Source of the DNA: JAWPMT01 sp965267435
Lineage (GTDB): Bacteria; Bacteroidota; Bacteroidia; Cytophagales; Cyclobacteriaceae
Length of the DNA stretch: 64,000 nt
NCBI GenBank assembly: GCA_965267435.1
Contig: OZ253960.1
Location: 2,294,001-2,358,000, forward strand
Direction of reading: 5' to 3'
Positions 16,662 to 25,501 of the stretch are shown in pieces. Position 1 is the first letter of the stretch. Each line of letters starts with the position of its first letter. The notes under the pieces were generated by a model. The model worked only from the letters and a program-made list of their open reading frames with translations, did no database searches and was not told the DNA's origin. Made by a program: the position numbers and the translations under genes.

Positions 16662-19600
16662 ATGAAATCATTATTTTATGTATTGGCCGCGGTCCTGATT
16701 GCCGGGACGGTCAACGCGCAAGACAATACCATCGTCCTGAAGGGCAAGGAGCTCTTCGGAGATATGCGTGCAAGGCACATCGGACCCGCCGTCATGAGCG
16801 GCCGCATCATAGATCTCGAGCAGCACCCTACCAATGATCGCGTTATCTATGTCGGAGCCGCTGGGGGTGGCGTATGGAAATCTGCTAATGGTGGAGCCTC
16901 CTTCTCCCCTATCTTCGAAGAGTATCCGCAATCCATTGGAAAAGTAAAACTAGACCCAAAGGACCCCGACAATGTGATCTGGGTCGGTACCGGTGAGATC
17001 TGGACGCGTAACAGCGTTTCAGTCGGAGACGGGCTTTACAAGTCAAGCGATGGAGGCGCCTCCTGGACGAAAGTCGGTTTTGAGAATTCGGAGCGCATAT
17101 CCTCCATTGAGATCCATCCTGAAAATACCAACATCATGTATGTCGGCGTACTCGGAGCGCTCTGGAGTGACAGCGAAGAACGAGGTGTATACAAGTCTGA
17201 GGATGGGGGTCAAACATGGAGCAAGGTGCTCTATATCGACGCCACCACGGGCTGTGGTGATGTAATCATGGACCCGCGAGATCCGAACGTGCTCTACGCC
17301 TCCATGTGGGAGTTTCGTCGCACGGCCTGGTCTTTCAACTCCGGCGGTAACAACAGCGCCCTCTACAAATCCACAGATGGTGGCGCCACATGGAACAAGA
17401 TCCACAACGGCTTCCCTGAAGGCAAACTTGGACGCATCGCAGTGGCGATCGCTCCCTCCGATAACAATATCCTGTACAGTGTGCTGGAAACAGAAGATGA
17501 AAACAAAAGAGGACTGTACAAATCTGCAGATGCCGGGGCCAGTTGGGAACATCTCAATAGCGACTTCGGTCTGGTCGTCCGGCCCTTCTACTTCTCAAGA
17601 ATTGCGATCGACCCTCGGGACCCCAATGTGGTCGTAAAGGCTGGTCTGTTCGGATCGATCAGTCGAGATGGCGGCGAGACTTTCAAGGACCTCGGCAACA
17701 TGCACCCGGACATTCATGATATCCTCTTTGACATCAAGAACTCTGACCGGATGTATGTGGCGACAGATGGAGGCCTCTACAGATCATGGGACGGCGGCAC
17801 GACGATGGAGATTGTGGCCAACCTTCCTCTCTCGCAGTTTTACCACATCAGTGTTGACAATGAGGAACCGTACAACGTCTACGGTGGACTGCAGGACAAT
17901 GGCTCGTGGTATGGGCCCTCCTCCTCCCCTGGTGGTGTGGAAGCGCGCGACTGGAATGTCGTGGGCTTTGGTGACGGATTCCGAGTGGTGGCCCACCCAA
18001 CGAAAAGAATCCTCTACTCGGAAATGCAAGGAGCACAAAATGTGTGGCGCTACGATATGGACAAGCAGCTGACCAAAACGATTCAGCCTCTGGAAGTGAA
18101 GGGATACGACAAGCTCAGGTTCAACTGGAATGCGCCGATGGCTCTTAGTGAGCACCAGCCAGATCGATTCTATATGGCTAGTCAGTACCTGCACAAATCA
18201 GAGGATATGGGGGACAACTGGGAGATCATCTCACCGGATCTCACGACCAATGACAAAGCCAAGCAGAATCAGGAAGCCAGTGGTGGCATATCTACCGATA
18301 ATTCAGGTGCGGAGAACCACTGTACCATCTTCACCATCGCCGAGTCCCCCCTCAATGAAAATGTGATTTGGGTTGGTACCGATGATGGGAATATCCAGGT
18401 AACGAAAGATGGTGGCCAAACATGGGACAATACGACCGTCAATATACAGGGCGTCCCGGCCAATACCTGGGTGTACCATATTGAGGCGAGCAATCACGGC
18501 GAAGGAACAGCTTACGCAGTACTTGATGGACATACGGCAGGAGACATGAACCCTTATGTGCTGAAGACCACTGACTACGGTGCAACATGGACGTCGATCG
18601 TCACGGATGACATCAACGGCTATTCCCGAAATATCCAGGAAGACTACGAGAATGAGGACCTTCTCTTCCTCGGAACCGAATTTGGCCTCTACGTCACGAT
18701 CGATGGGGGCGCCAATTGGAGCAAGTTCACCAACAACATGCCTGCGACAGCCGTCCACTTCATTGCCCTGCAGAAGAACACGAATGACCTGGTACTGGGC
18801 ACACATGGTCGCGGTGTGATCATTATCGACGATATCAGTCCTTTGCGGCACTTGACGCAGGAGGTGCTGGCGAAGAATATGCACTTCTTCCCTCGAGAGC
18901 CGTCGATCATTAAGGAGACGAGTCCGTTTGGTGGTACAGCCACTGAACGTGAGTTTGTCGGCGAGAATAGCTCCAACGATGCCAAGATTGTCTACTACCT
19001 GAAGAAGAAACACATCTTCGGTAAAATGACGATGGAAATCCAGGACACTGATGGAACGAAGCTGACGGAGATCACGCCTGGCAAATCGAAAGGCATCAAT
19101 GTCGTCACCTGGAATGGCCGGATCAAGCAGCCAAAAATGGCCAAGGGCAAAAGCATCGCCTTTGGAGGATTCACGGCACCAAGGGTGCCTGCCGGAACGT
19201 ACAAGGTACTGGTCAACAAAGGACGTGAGAGCTACGAGTCGACACTGACGCTTGTAGACGATCCCAACTCTGATGTCACCCCTACTGAAAGGGAACTGCT
19301 GCATGCCACCACCAAAAAGCTGTACGACATGTCGCAAGAACTGGCGTACCTCGTCTACGAAATCGATGAGATTCTGGCAAAGGCCGATGAAGTCGCTAAT
19401 AGCGGAGGTACGAAGTCCGCGTCTCCGGTGATTGAGGAACTCAATACCTTGAAGGAAACGCTTGTCATCACCACCGGCGACAACTACGTCAACTCTGCAG
19501 AGCCTCAACTGCGCTCGAAGATCGCGGATCTCTTCAGCAAAATCGCGTCGGGCTACCAGGCGCCAAGCCAATCGGAGCTGGACAATATGGCGCTACTCGA

Positions 19601-19736
19601 AGAGCGACTCGAGAAGGCGAAGACGGACCTTAGCTTCATCAAGTCCAAGCGCGTCGCCAGGATGGACAAGGACATGGAGCGTAAAGGCATCACGCAGTTG
19701 GAAATCCAGTCGTTCGAGGAGTTTATCAACGACTAA
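16662..19736 (+). CDS. Secreted sortilin/VPS10-like beta-propeller protein (glycosyl-hydrolase-like)
   Basis: A 1024-residue protein with a signal peptide ending VNAQ. It contains many BNR/Asp-box repeats of the type S-x-D-G-G-x-S/T-W (YKSSDGGASWTKV, YKSEDGGQTWSKV, YKSTDGGATWNKI, VTKDGGQTWDN, VTIDGGANWSKF), forming one or two large propellers over about 700 residues. A VPS10/sortilin-like C-terminal part follows (IIDDISPLRHL ... PAGTYKVLVNKG) and a helical tail (LHATTKKLYDMSQELAYLVYEIDEIL). Such proteins are often labelled glycosyl hydrolases, but no catalytic residues are established, and protein or glycan binding is as likely. No T9SS tail is visible. It is paired with a LolA-like gene upstream; a distant paralogue lies at 46552-49716. 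Confidence 0.87.
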   Translation: MKSLFYVLAAVLIAGTVNAQDNTIVLKGKELFGDMRARHIGPAVMSGRIIDLEQHPTNDRVIYVGAAGGGVWKSANGGASFSPIFEEYPQSIGKVKLDPKDPDNVIWVGTGEIWTRNSVSVGDGLYKSSDGGASWTKVGFENSERISSIEIHPENTNIMYVGVLGALWSDSEERGVYKSEDGGQTWSKVLYIDATTGCGDVIMDPRDPNVLYASMWEFRRTAWSFNSGGNNSALYKSTDGGATWNKIHNGFPEGKLGRIAVAIAPSDNNILYSVLETEDENKRGLYKSADAGASWEHLNSDFGLVVRPFYFSRIAIDPRDPNVVVKAGLFGSISRDGGETFKDLGNMHPDIHDILFDIKNSDRMYVATDGGLYRSWDGGTTMEIVANLPLSQFYHISVDNEEPYNVYGGLQDNGSWYGPSSSPGGVEARDWNVVGFGDGFRVVAHPTKRILYSEMQGAQNVWRYDMDKQLTKTIQPLEVKGYDKLRFNWNAPMALSEHQPDRFYMASQYLHKSEDMGDNWEIISPDLTTNDKAKQNQEASGGISTDNSGAENHCTIFTIAESPLNENVIWVGTDDGNIQVTKDGGQTWDNTTVNIQGVPANTWVYHIEASNHGEGTAYAVLDGHTAGDMNPYVLKTTDYGATWTSIVTDDINGYSRNIQEDYENEDLLFLGTEFGLYVTIDGGANWSKFTNNMPATAVHFIALQKNTNDLVLGTHGRGVIIIDDISPLRHLTQEVLAKNMHFFPREPSIIKETSPFGGTATEREFVGENSSNDAKIVYYLKKKHIFGKMTMEIQDTDGTKLTEITPGKSKGINVVTWNGRIKQPKMAKGKSIAFGGFTAPRVPAGTYKVLVNKGRESYESTLTLVDDPNSDVTPTERELLHATTKKLYDMSQELAYLVYEIDEILAKADEVANSGGTKSASPVIEELNTLKETLVITTGDNYVNSAEPQLRSKIADLFSKIASGYQAPSQSELDNMALLEERLEKAKTDLSFIKSKRVARMDKDMERKGITQLEIQSFEEFIND

Positions 19737-19838
19737 AATCAACTTGAGGTACTCAGGTGGAAACACCTGACTGCACATCAAAAAAGGAAATGGCGGTTGG
19801 TGACAACACCAACCGCGGCACATAGGCGAAGAAACGGA

Positions 19839-19866
19839 GCCCGTCACGGAAGTGGCGGGCTTTTTG
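19839..19866 (+). terminator. Intrinsic terminator of the LolA-like/VPS10 unit
   Basis: GCCCGTCAC-GGAA-GTGGCGGGC is a 9-bp stem (one G:U pair) with a tetraloop followed by TTTTTGG. It lies 103 nt after the stop codon. A second nearly identical copy is at 20279-20306, inside the repeat region. Confidence 0.8.
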
Positions 19867-20066
19867 GATTGTCTGCCCTTCGAGAGCCTCAGGGTGACAA
19901 TCCTTTGCCACTCTCAAAACCAACCTCCTGAAGGTCAGCTGACTAAGGAAGCATCTATTCATATCGCAAGGACAATCCATCGAGATCAGCTAATGATTCT
20001 TCGTGCCTCAGAATGACATTGTCATAGACTGGTTTGTGTGCCACAAACCAGGGAGAAGAATCCCAT

Positions 20067-20227
20067 CCCGCCGTCATTCCTGTGAGCTTCAAAAAATGAG
20101 AACTGCTACGTGAAAACGAAAGACGATACAGGAATCTGGCGGGATATGTAGGTCAATTCAGATTCCTGCATCACAGTTCAACTCCTTAAGGATCCTATTT
20201 CCACGAGTTCGCAGGAATGACGAATTG
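20067..20227. repeat. REP-like element, copy 1
   Basis: Begins CCCGCCGTCATTCCTG and contains the matching arm CAGGAATCTGGCGGG about 55 nt later, so the first half can form a long hairpin. The second half has GATTCCTGCATCACAG and TTCGCAGGAATGACG as a further inverted pair. It is about 85 percent identical by eye to copy 2, 269 bp downstream. Confidence 0.8.
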
Positions 20228-20335
20228 AATTGGTGCGAAGAAAGGAAATGGCGGTTGGTGACCACACTAACCGCGGCAGCCCGTCACAGAAGTGGCGGGC
20301 CTTTTTGGTAAATCTCCCGGGGCTAGGAACCCCCT

Positions 20336-20497
20336 CCCGCCGTCATTCCTGTAAGCTTCAATGAATGACAACTGCTAAGTGAAATCGAAGGGCGATACAG
20401 GAATCTGGCGGGCGCTGTAGGTCAATTCAGATTCCTGCATCACAATTCAATTCCCAGAGGATCCTATTTCCACGAGTTCGCAGGAATGACGAATTGA
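20336..20497. repeat. REP-like element, copy 2
   Basis: Same order of arms as copy 1: CCCGCCGTCATTCCTG, CAGGAATCTGGCGGG, GATTCCTGCATCACAA and TTCGCAGGAATGACG. Stem sequences are better conserved than the connecting loops between the two copies, as expected if the folded structure matters. Confidence 0.8.
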
Positions 20498-20711
20498 CTT
20501 AGTGCAGGCGGTTGGTGACAACACCAACCGCGGCAGTGAACCGAAACTCTGCTCGAAGTGATGCCATCAGCAAAATAGACCGGGGCGAAATGGCAGCCTG
20601 CATGGCCTCGTGGGCTGCTAGCGGGGCAGCGCTATAATAGAGCACCGGACTACCCTTCGCCAAGAAAGACACCCGTTCTCTCCGCAAATTTCACCAACAT
20701 ACTTTGATTTT

Positions 20712-20740
20712 CTATGTACATAGACTATCTATGTATATAG
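20712..20740. promoter_or_regulatory. Tandem PadR-type operator
   Basis: CTATGTACATAG (20712-20723) is a perfect palindrome. CTATGTATATAG (20729-20740) repeats it 17 bp later with one asymmetric base. ATGT/ACAT half-sites are characteristic of PadR regulators, and the pair ends 14 nt before the PadR start codon. Autorepression of the PadR-permease operon is the straightforward reading. Confidence 0.7.
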
Positions 20741-20754
20741 ATTAGTAAGGCATT

Positions 20755-21102
20755 ATGAGTTATTCGAAGTCATTGGTAGCTGCTTCATCGAAGCCCTTGA
20801 TACTAGGCATCCTGCAACAGGGCCCAACGTATGGGTATGACATCATTCAGCAAATCAAGGAGCTCTCAGGAGGGCGTCTGGAGTGGGCGGATGGCATGTT
20901 GTATCCGGTACTACACCGACTGGAGAAAGAGGGACTTGTCACGTCGCACTGGAATCAGTCGGAGAATGGGCGACACCGGAAGTACTACTCCATCACAGAC
21001 GATGGCAAAAAAGCCATCCACGAAGAACAGGAACAATGGCTGAGCATACATGAGGTCTTGCTAAGACTATGGTCAAAAAACTCAAAAACTTCAAATGGAT
21101 AG
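20755..21102 (+). CDS. PadR-family transcriptional regulator
   Basis: A 115-residue winged-helix protein: PLILGILQQGPTYGYDIIQQIKELSGGRLEWADGMLYPVLHRLEKEGLVTSHWNQSENGRHRKYYSITDDGKKAI. The GPTYGYDI helix and the G-M-L-Y-P-V-L-H-R-L-E recognition helix are diagnostic of PadR. It is a short (subfamily 2 type) member with a single C-terminal helix (LSIHEVLLRLW). Such regulators usually repress a neighbouring transport gene until a ligand binds. The last 8 bp overlap the permease start, indicating translational coupling, and ATGT/ACAT palindromes lie directly upstream. Confidence 0.93.
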   Translation: MSYSKSLVAASSKPLILGILQQGPTYGYDIIQQIKELSGGRLEWADGMLYPVLHRLEKEGLVTSHWNQSENGRHRKYYSITDDGKKAIHEEQEQWLSIHEVLLRLWSKNSKTSNG

Positions 21103-23722
21103 ACAACCCGAAATCGAGCGCCTGATAGGTCAGTGGCGCCAACAGATCAGGAAGCAGGACTTCCTCGAAGACGGTGTGATCGCCGAGCTGGAAGATCACC
21201 TACGACAAAGTATTGACAAGCAGATGGGCAGCGGAGCATCGGTCCAGGAGGCCTTTGATAAGGCCATTGAAGACCTGGGCTCACCCTACGACATCAACCA
21301 GGAAGAACGCGCTGTGCAGTTTAGGTACAGCCAATCGCCCTGGCCGCTGGTGGAAAGTTATATCCGTATCGCTCTCCGCAATATTCGTAGAAAGAAGTTT
21401 ATCTCCTCGATCAATGTGGTCGGCCTCTCCCTGGGAGTGGCCATCAGCCTATTGTTGGGCGTCTATGCGTGGGACATCATCACCTACGATCAATTTCATG
21501 AGAATACGGAAGACATCTACTTTCTCTATCGAACTCGACTGACGCCTGAAGGTGGCAATCTCGATGTAAGCGACACCTACGCACCCCTGGCAGACGAGGT
21601 GAAGAAGGCATTTCCCCAGGTGAAGCATGTGACCCGGTTCGCTTTCTTCGGTCGGGGGCTGATGCGAGTTGGGGACCAGGAGTTTCGTGAAGAGATCACG
21701 TACAGTGATCAGGGCATGTTTGACATGTTCTCCTTCCCCCTTGCCAAAGGCGTAGCCAGTGAGGTCTTCAAGAACCCCAACTCTATCGTCATCAGTGAAG
21801 AGGTGGCTCAGCGGATGTTTGGCGATGAGGACCCGATTGGCCAGACGGTCCAAATGGACCTTAACGAGACGCTGACCTACGAGGTAACAGGCGTGTTGGG
21901 TAAGGTGCCGTTCAACTCCAGCTTCCAATTTGATGTCATCATCAACGTCGAGTCACGCAAAGCCTTCTGGACCGAGCGCGGCTTTTGGGGTTGGAATGCG
22001 TCGTTTATGTGGAGCTTTGTGCAGCTGGAGAAAGGTCAGGATCCGGAGGAATTGGTGGCACAGTTTCCGGCCATCGCAGAAAAATTTATCTCGGAATCGG
22101 AACGGGGCACTTTAGAGTTGTTACCCCTGGCTGAGTACTTCGACTACAATACCAATCAGCAGACGTACGGTTATCTCCTGGGGTACATTGCCATCGGCTT
22201 GCTACTGATCGCCTTCTTCAACTTTGCCAACCTCAACGCCGCACAATCGCTCGTGCGCTTTAAGGAAGTGGCCGTGAGGAAAGTCTTCGGCGCAGGGCGC
22301 GGTGACCTCGTACAGCAATTCATTGGTGAAACGGCATTGCTCTTCACTTTGTCGGCTGTTTTGGGTGTGGGTCTTGGATTCTTACTCCTGCCCTATTTCA
22401 TCGGTCTGTTCGAACAGCAAATGAGCCTTTCGTTCCTGCTGGAGCCACTGTCTATCGTGATCTTACTGGTCAGTATAGTGGGTCTGGGTGCCCTGGCAGG
22501 GCTCTACCCCACCCTCCGACTTAGCAAACTTCGCTCCGGCGATGCCATGCATGGCTCCTGGTCCAAAGGCAAGCGTGGCTTTGACCCGAAGAATATCCTG
22601 GTTAGCCTGCAATTCGCCATTGCCATCATGCTCATCAGTGCTGTAGTGATCATGTACCGACAGATCAGCTTTATGAAAACGGCCGACATGAATTTCGATC
22701 CCGACAACGTCATGATCATTGAGGCGAGTGGTGGTCGTGAAGAAGAAGGTCAGCAAAGACTTACGGCTTTTCGCAATGCACTGGAATCGCTTGCCGGCGT
22801 GGAGAAAGTCAGTTCCACCAGCTCCGTTCCCGGACGGTACAGGGGCAGCTATGTGCTCGTCCAATCTGACGATGCCAGGGACAAACCTCCGCTCGATTGG
22901 CGCTTCGTGGATGTAGACCATGAGTACTTCAAGTCACTGGACATAGAATTTGTGGACGGGCGAGATTTCGACATCGACATGTCTTCCGACGAGCGCAAGT
23001 CAGTGATCAATGAGGCCGCGATGGAGCAGCTCGGATGGAGCTCTGTGGAGGGTCGGAAGCTGATGTTCCCGGAAGAGGATGAGGGCTTTGATGTGATCGG
23101 CGTTGTGAAGGATTTCAATTACCAGTCTCTGGTCAATCGAGTGGAGCCGGTGATCCACGTTTTTCGAGGACGAACCAGCGGGCGTTATGAAATGCTTGCG
23201 GTTCGATTGACGGGTGGAGACATCAGCGAAACCATTGGCCAGATCGAAGCGGCGTGGAACGACTTTGATTCATCGCGGCCGATGGAATACTCCTTTTTGG
23301 ACGAGAACTTCAAAACACTCTACGAGAACGAAGAGCGGATAGGAGAAATGACACTCTATGCTACCGTCATGGCCATATTCGTAGCAGTGCTGGGGATCCT
23401 CGGCCTGGCAAGCTTCAACGTAATAGAGCGGATGAAGGAAATGGCCATTCGCAAGGTTCTTGGTGCCTCTGTAAGGCAACTGCTGCTATTGCTCCTAAAG
23501 CACACGACCATTCTGTTGACGATCGGGCTCGTCATAGCCATACCGATCAACTTCATGGTCATGAGCGACTGGCTGGAAGACTTTGCCTTCCGAATTAGTT
23601 TGGATGCATGGACGTATCTCTTAGCGACTCTCATTGTGCTGGTAACTGCCTGGGTCGTCCTGGGAGCCTATTCCCTGAGGGCTGTCAAAGCAAATCCTGC
23701 AGGGACCTTGAGAAACGAGTAA
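21095..23722 (+). CDS. FtsX/MacB-type ABC transporter permease with an N-terminal prefix domain
   Basis: An 875-residue protein. Residues 1-75 are a soluble helical prefix (RLIGQWRQQIRKQDFLEDGVIAELEDHL...QEAFDKAIEDLGSP) found on PadR-linked permeases. TM1 lies near 98-125, then a MacB-like periplasmic domain, TM helices near 352-375, 405-440 and 447-470, a central TM near 502-525, a second periplasmic domain, and three C-terminal TMs near 750-780, 795-820 and 838-862. Repeated FtsX-like motifs are visible (VRFKEVAVRKVFGAGRGDLVQQF and IERMKEMAIRKVLGASVRQLLLL). The architecture is that of mechanotransmission-type ABC permeases, which move or act on envelope substrates rather than using a TM channel. 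No ATPase gene is adjacent, so it must use one encoded elsewhere. A terminator-like hairpin follows at 23742-23774. Confidence 0.92.
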   Translation: MDRQPEIERLIGQWRQQIRKQDFLEDGVIAELEDHLRQSIDKQMGSGASVQEAFDKAIEDLGSPYDINQEERAVQFRYSQSPWPLVESYIRIALRNIRRKKFISSINVVGLSLGVAISLLLGVYAWDIITYDQFHENTEDIYFLYRTRLTPEGGNLDVSDTYAPLADEVKKAFPQVKHVTRFAFFGRGLMRVGDQEFREEITYSDQGMFDMFSFPLAKGVASEVFKNPNSIVISEEVAQRMFGDEDPIGQTVQMDLNETLTYEVTGVLGKVPFNSSFQFDVIINVESRKAFWTERGFWGWNASFMWSFVQLEKGQDPEELVAQFPAIAEKFISESERGTLELLPLAEYFDYNTNQQTYGYLLGYIAIGLLLIAFFNFANLNAAQSLVRFKEVAVRKVFGAGRGDLVQQFIGETALLFTLSAVLGVGLGFLLLPYFIGLFEQQMSLSFLLEPLSIVILLVSIVGLGALAGLYPTLRLSKLRSGDAMHGSWSKGKRGFDPKNILVSLQFAIAIMLISAVVIMYRQISFMKTADMNFDPDNVMIIEASGGREEEGQQRLTAFRNALESLAGVEKVSSTSSVPGRYRGSYVLVQSDDARDKPPLDWRFVDVDHEYFKSLDIEFVDGRDFDIDMSSDERKSVINEAAMEQLGWSSVEGRKLMFPEEDEGFDVIGVVKDFNYQSLVNRVEPVIHVFRGRTSGRYEMLAVRLTGGDISETIGQIEAAWNDFDSSRPMEYSFLDENFKTLYENEERIGEMTLYATVMAIFVAVLGILGLASFNVIERMKEMAIRKVLGASVRQLLLLLLKHTTILLTIGLVIAIPINFMVMSDWLEDFAFRISLDAWTYLLATLIVLVTAWVVLGAYSLRAVKANPAGTLRNE

Positions 23723-23741
23723 CAGACAAAGCAATCACAAC

Positions 23742-23774
23742 AAAGGGTTGGTACTGCACGGTGCCGACCCTTTT
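23742..23774 (+). terminator. Probable terminator of the PadR-permease operon
   Basis: AAAGGGT...ACCCTTT forms a 13-bp stem including two G:U pairs, with a 6-nt loop, 20 nt after the permease stop. It is followed by TGTGTTT, an imperfect T tract. Confidence 0.6.
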
Positions 23775-23871
23775 GTGTTTCTGGTGGAATCCGCACATCA
23801 ACGACCTTGTTGCATGCATCTCATCGCACTCCTGGCCGTGTTTAGGGGAGAATTGAAATACAAATTACCCT

Positions 23872-25404
23872 ATGAAGCTCAACAAGCACTACGCTTTCCT
23901 CATCTACCTACTCGCCGTCGCATGTGCAACACCTCCTCAGTCACCTGCAATAGAAGAACTCATGGTCTTCAACTACTGGGACTATGAACCGTCATGGTCG
24001 CCAAATGGTGAGCGCATTGTCTTCTGTAGCACGAGGGCGAGCCACCCTACGCTCAACATCTTCTCCATGCAACGTGATGGCACGGACATCCAACAACTGA
24101 CTTTCACGTCTGAGGGTTATGGCAATAGCTTTCCGGCATATTCACCGGATGGAAAGGAGATCGCCTTCATTGGAGAAAGAGAGGGACAACGTGATCTTTT
24201 CATTATGAACAGCGATGGGACCGAAATCCGCAATCTGACCGATGACGCCGTACGGGATGGGGATTACCTCTGTTTCTCTTCAGATGGCCGTAAGATCTTC
24301 ACCAATCGCAACGTTGATGGCAATCGAGACATCTACACGGTGGAAGTAGCATCGGGTGCGATAGAGCGGATCACGAAGGATCCCGGGAGTGATCGGGCAC
24401 CCTACCTCTCCCCCGATGGTCGCCACATGGCTTTTGAGACCAGTCGATTTGCGGGCAATTCTGATATAGCGATCATGGATCTGAAGACCCGCGAAATCAC
24501 ACAGCTGACGGAAAGCTGGGCCGATGACGGGGGGTGTTCATTCGGGCCCGATGCGAAGGAGGTATTCTTTTACAGCAACAGAGACGACAGCAAATATGAG
24601 GTCTACGCGGTATCTGTCGAAACGAAAAATGTACGGAGAGTAACCGACTCCCACAATTGGGATCTGGATGCCCGTGTAGCTCCAGACGGGAGTATAGCCT
24701 TCCAGTCCAGTCGTATCGGTCGATGGGGCATCGTGGTAATAGATGGAAGTACCGGGAAACGGCTACGACTCACGAACAACACGACCACCCCCTTCATGAG
24801 CATGGTCGAACAAGAAGACCTCACTTATGCACTGACTGCCTACGAGGATAGCCTCCTGGACTCTCTGAGACAGCAGTACTACTTCGAAGAGGAGCTCATT
24901 GCCCTCAGTTACGACCTATGGTACGCGGGCAGAAGAGAGGACGCGAAAGAAGTGATCGACTTTGCCTCTCAGAATGACAGGTGGCAGCAAATTGGTTCCG
25001 TACGAGCCTCCTTGTATGCCGATATGGGACTGGGCGCACCCCTGGATCAACCAGCATTCTTCTCTATGACTGAACGTGAGGGTGTATCGGTGGCTTCTAC
25101 CTATTTCGATGAAATGAAAAAGAAGTATCCCAACTGGCAGTACCTGGCAGAATGGGAACTGAACATGTTTGCCTATTACCATCATGCTACAGGCCGATAC
25201 GAAGACGCTGTGCGGCTCTTTCAAATCAGCCTCGATCTGTACCCCAACTCGATCATGGCTCACCACGATATCGCCAATAGCTACAAGCAACTAGGTGATC
25301 TGGAAGCTGCAGTGCTCTATCACCAAAAGGCGGTGGCCATCGATAGCGCAGATTGGTATGGAAAGGACTCAATGAAGGAGCTCGCGCTGATGGCTGCGGA
25401 ATAG
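23872..25404 (+). CDS. TolB-like (PD40) beta-propeller lipoprotein with C-terminal TPR
   Basis: A 510-residue lipoprotein (signal MKLNKHYAFLIYLLAVAC, Cys18). About six WD40/PD40-like repeats follow, with the signature PxxSPDGxxIxFxSxRxGxxDIxxMxxDG (EPSWSPNGERIVFCSTR, PAYSPDGKEIAFIGER, LCFSSDGRKIFTNRN, PYLSPDGRHMAFETSR, CSFGPDAKEVFFYSNR, ARVAPDGSIAFQSSR), making a TolB-type propeller up to about residue 300. The C-terminal part (ALSYDLWYAGRREDAKEVIDFA, YHHATGRYEDAVRLFQISLDLYPNSIMAHHDIANSYKQLGDLEAAVLYHQKAVAID) is TPR-like. Both modules bind proteins, so it is probably an envelope scaffold. It has its own upstream region after the permease terminator. Confidence 0.87.
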   Translation: MKLNKHYAFLIYLLAVACATPPQSPAIEELMVFNYWDYEPSWSPNGERIVFCSTRASHPTLNIFSMQRDGTDIQQLTFTSEGYGNSFPAYSPDGKEIAFIGEREGQRDLFIMNSDGTEIRNLTDDAVRDGDYLCFSSDGRKIFTNRNVDGNRDIYTVEVASGAIERITKDPGSDRAPYLSPDGRHMAFETSRFAGNSDIAIMDLKTREITQLTESWADDGGCSFGPDAKEVFFYSNRDDSKYEVYAVSVETKNVRRVTDSHNWDLDARVAPDGSIAFQSSRIGRWGIVVIDGSTGKRLRLTNNTTTPFMSMVEQEDLTYALTAYEDSLLDSLRQQYYFEEELIALSYDLWYAGRREDAKEVIDFASQNDRWQQIGSVRASLYADMGLGAPLDQPAFFSMTEREGVSVASTYFDEMKKKYPNWQYLAEWELNMFAYYHHATGRYEDAVRLFQISLDLYPNSIMAHHDIANSYKQLGDLEAAVLYHQKAVAIDSADWYGKDSMKELALMAAE

Positions 25405-25501
25405 TACACCGGCGTCCGGGAGGGCTGGGAGGCAAAAGACCGTTCCTCGTCAATGTGTCAGGATTTGGCTATATTCATAGTCCCAATTTTTTCGCCTGAC
25501 C

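Larger units (their letters stand above)
19737..20754. repeat. 1-kb gene-free region packed with REP-like palindromes and terminators
   Basis: No gene was found. The region holds a GNRA-loop hairpin TCAGGTG-GAAA-CACCTGA (19753-19770) and three copies of a GCGGTTGGTG / CACCAACCGC-type hairpin (19793-19816 perfect, 20251-20274 with one mismatch, 20508-20531 perfect). Two of these are followed by a GCCCGTCAC/GTGGCGGGC terminator. Two copies of a 161-162-bp element (20067-20227 and 20336-20497) share CCCGCCGTCATTCCTG...CAGGAATCTGGCGGG and TTCGCAGGAATGACG. Fragments such as TGCCTCAGAATGACATTG near 20005 also resemble dispersed palindromic repeats common in bacterial genomes. A weak 62-codon minus frame at 20499-20687 is not supported. 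Confidence 0.8.

Noticed and set aside
18303..19571. 422-codon minus-strand frame opposite the VPS10-type gene
   Set aside because: It is antisense to a gene with clear signal peptide and Asp-box motifs, and the translated sequence has no recognisable domain.
20499..20687. 62-codon minus-strand gene in the repeat region
   Set aside because: It overlaps a repeated hairpin, has no family resemblance and no promoter or ribosome-binding signal.
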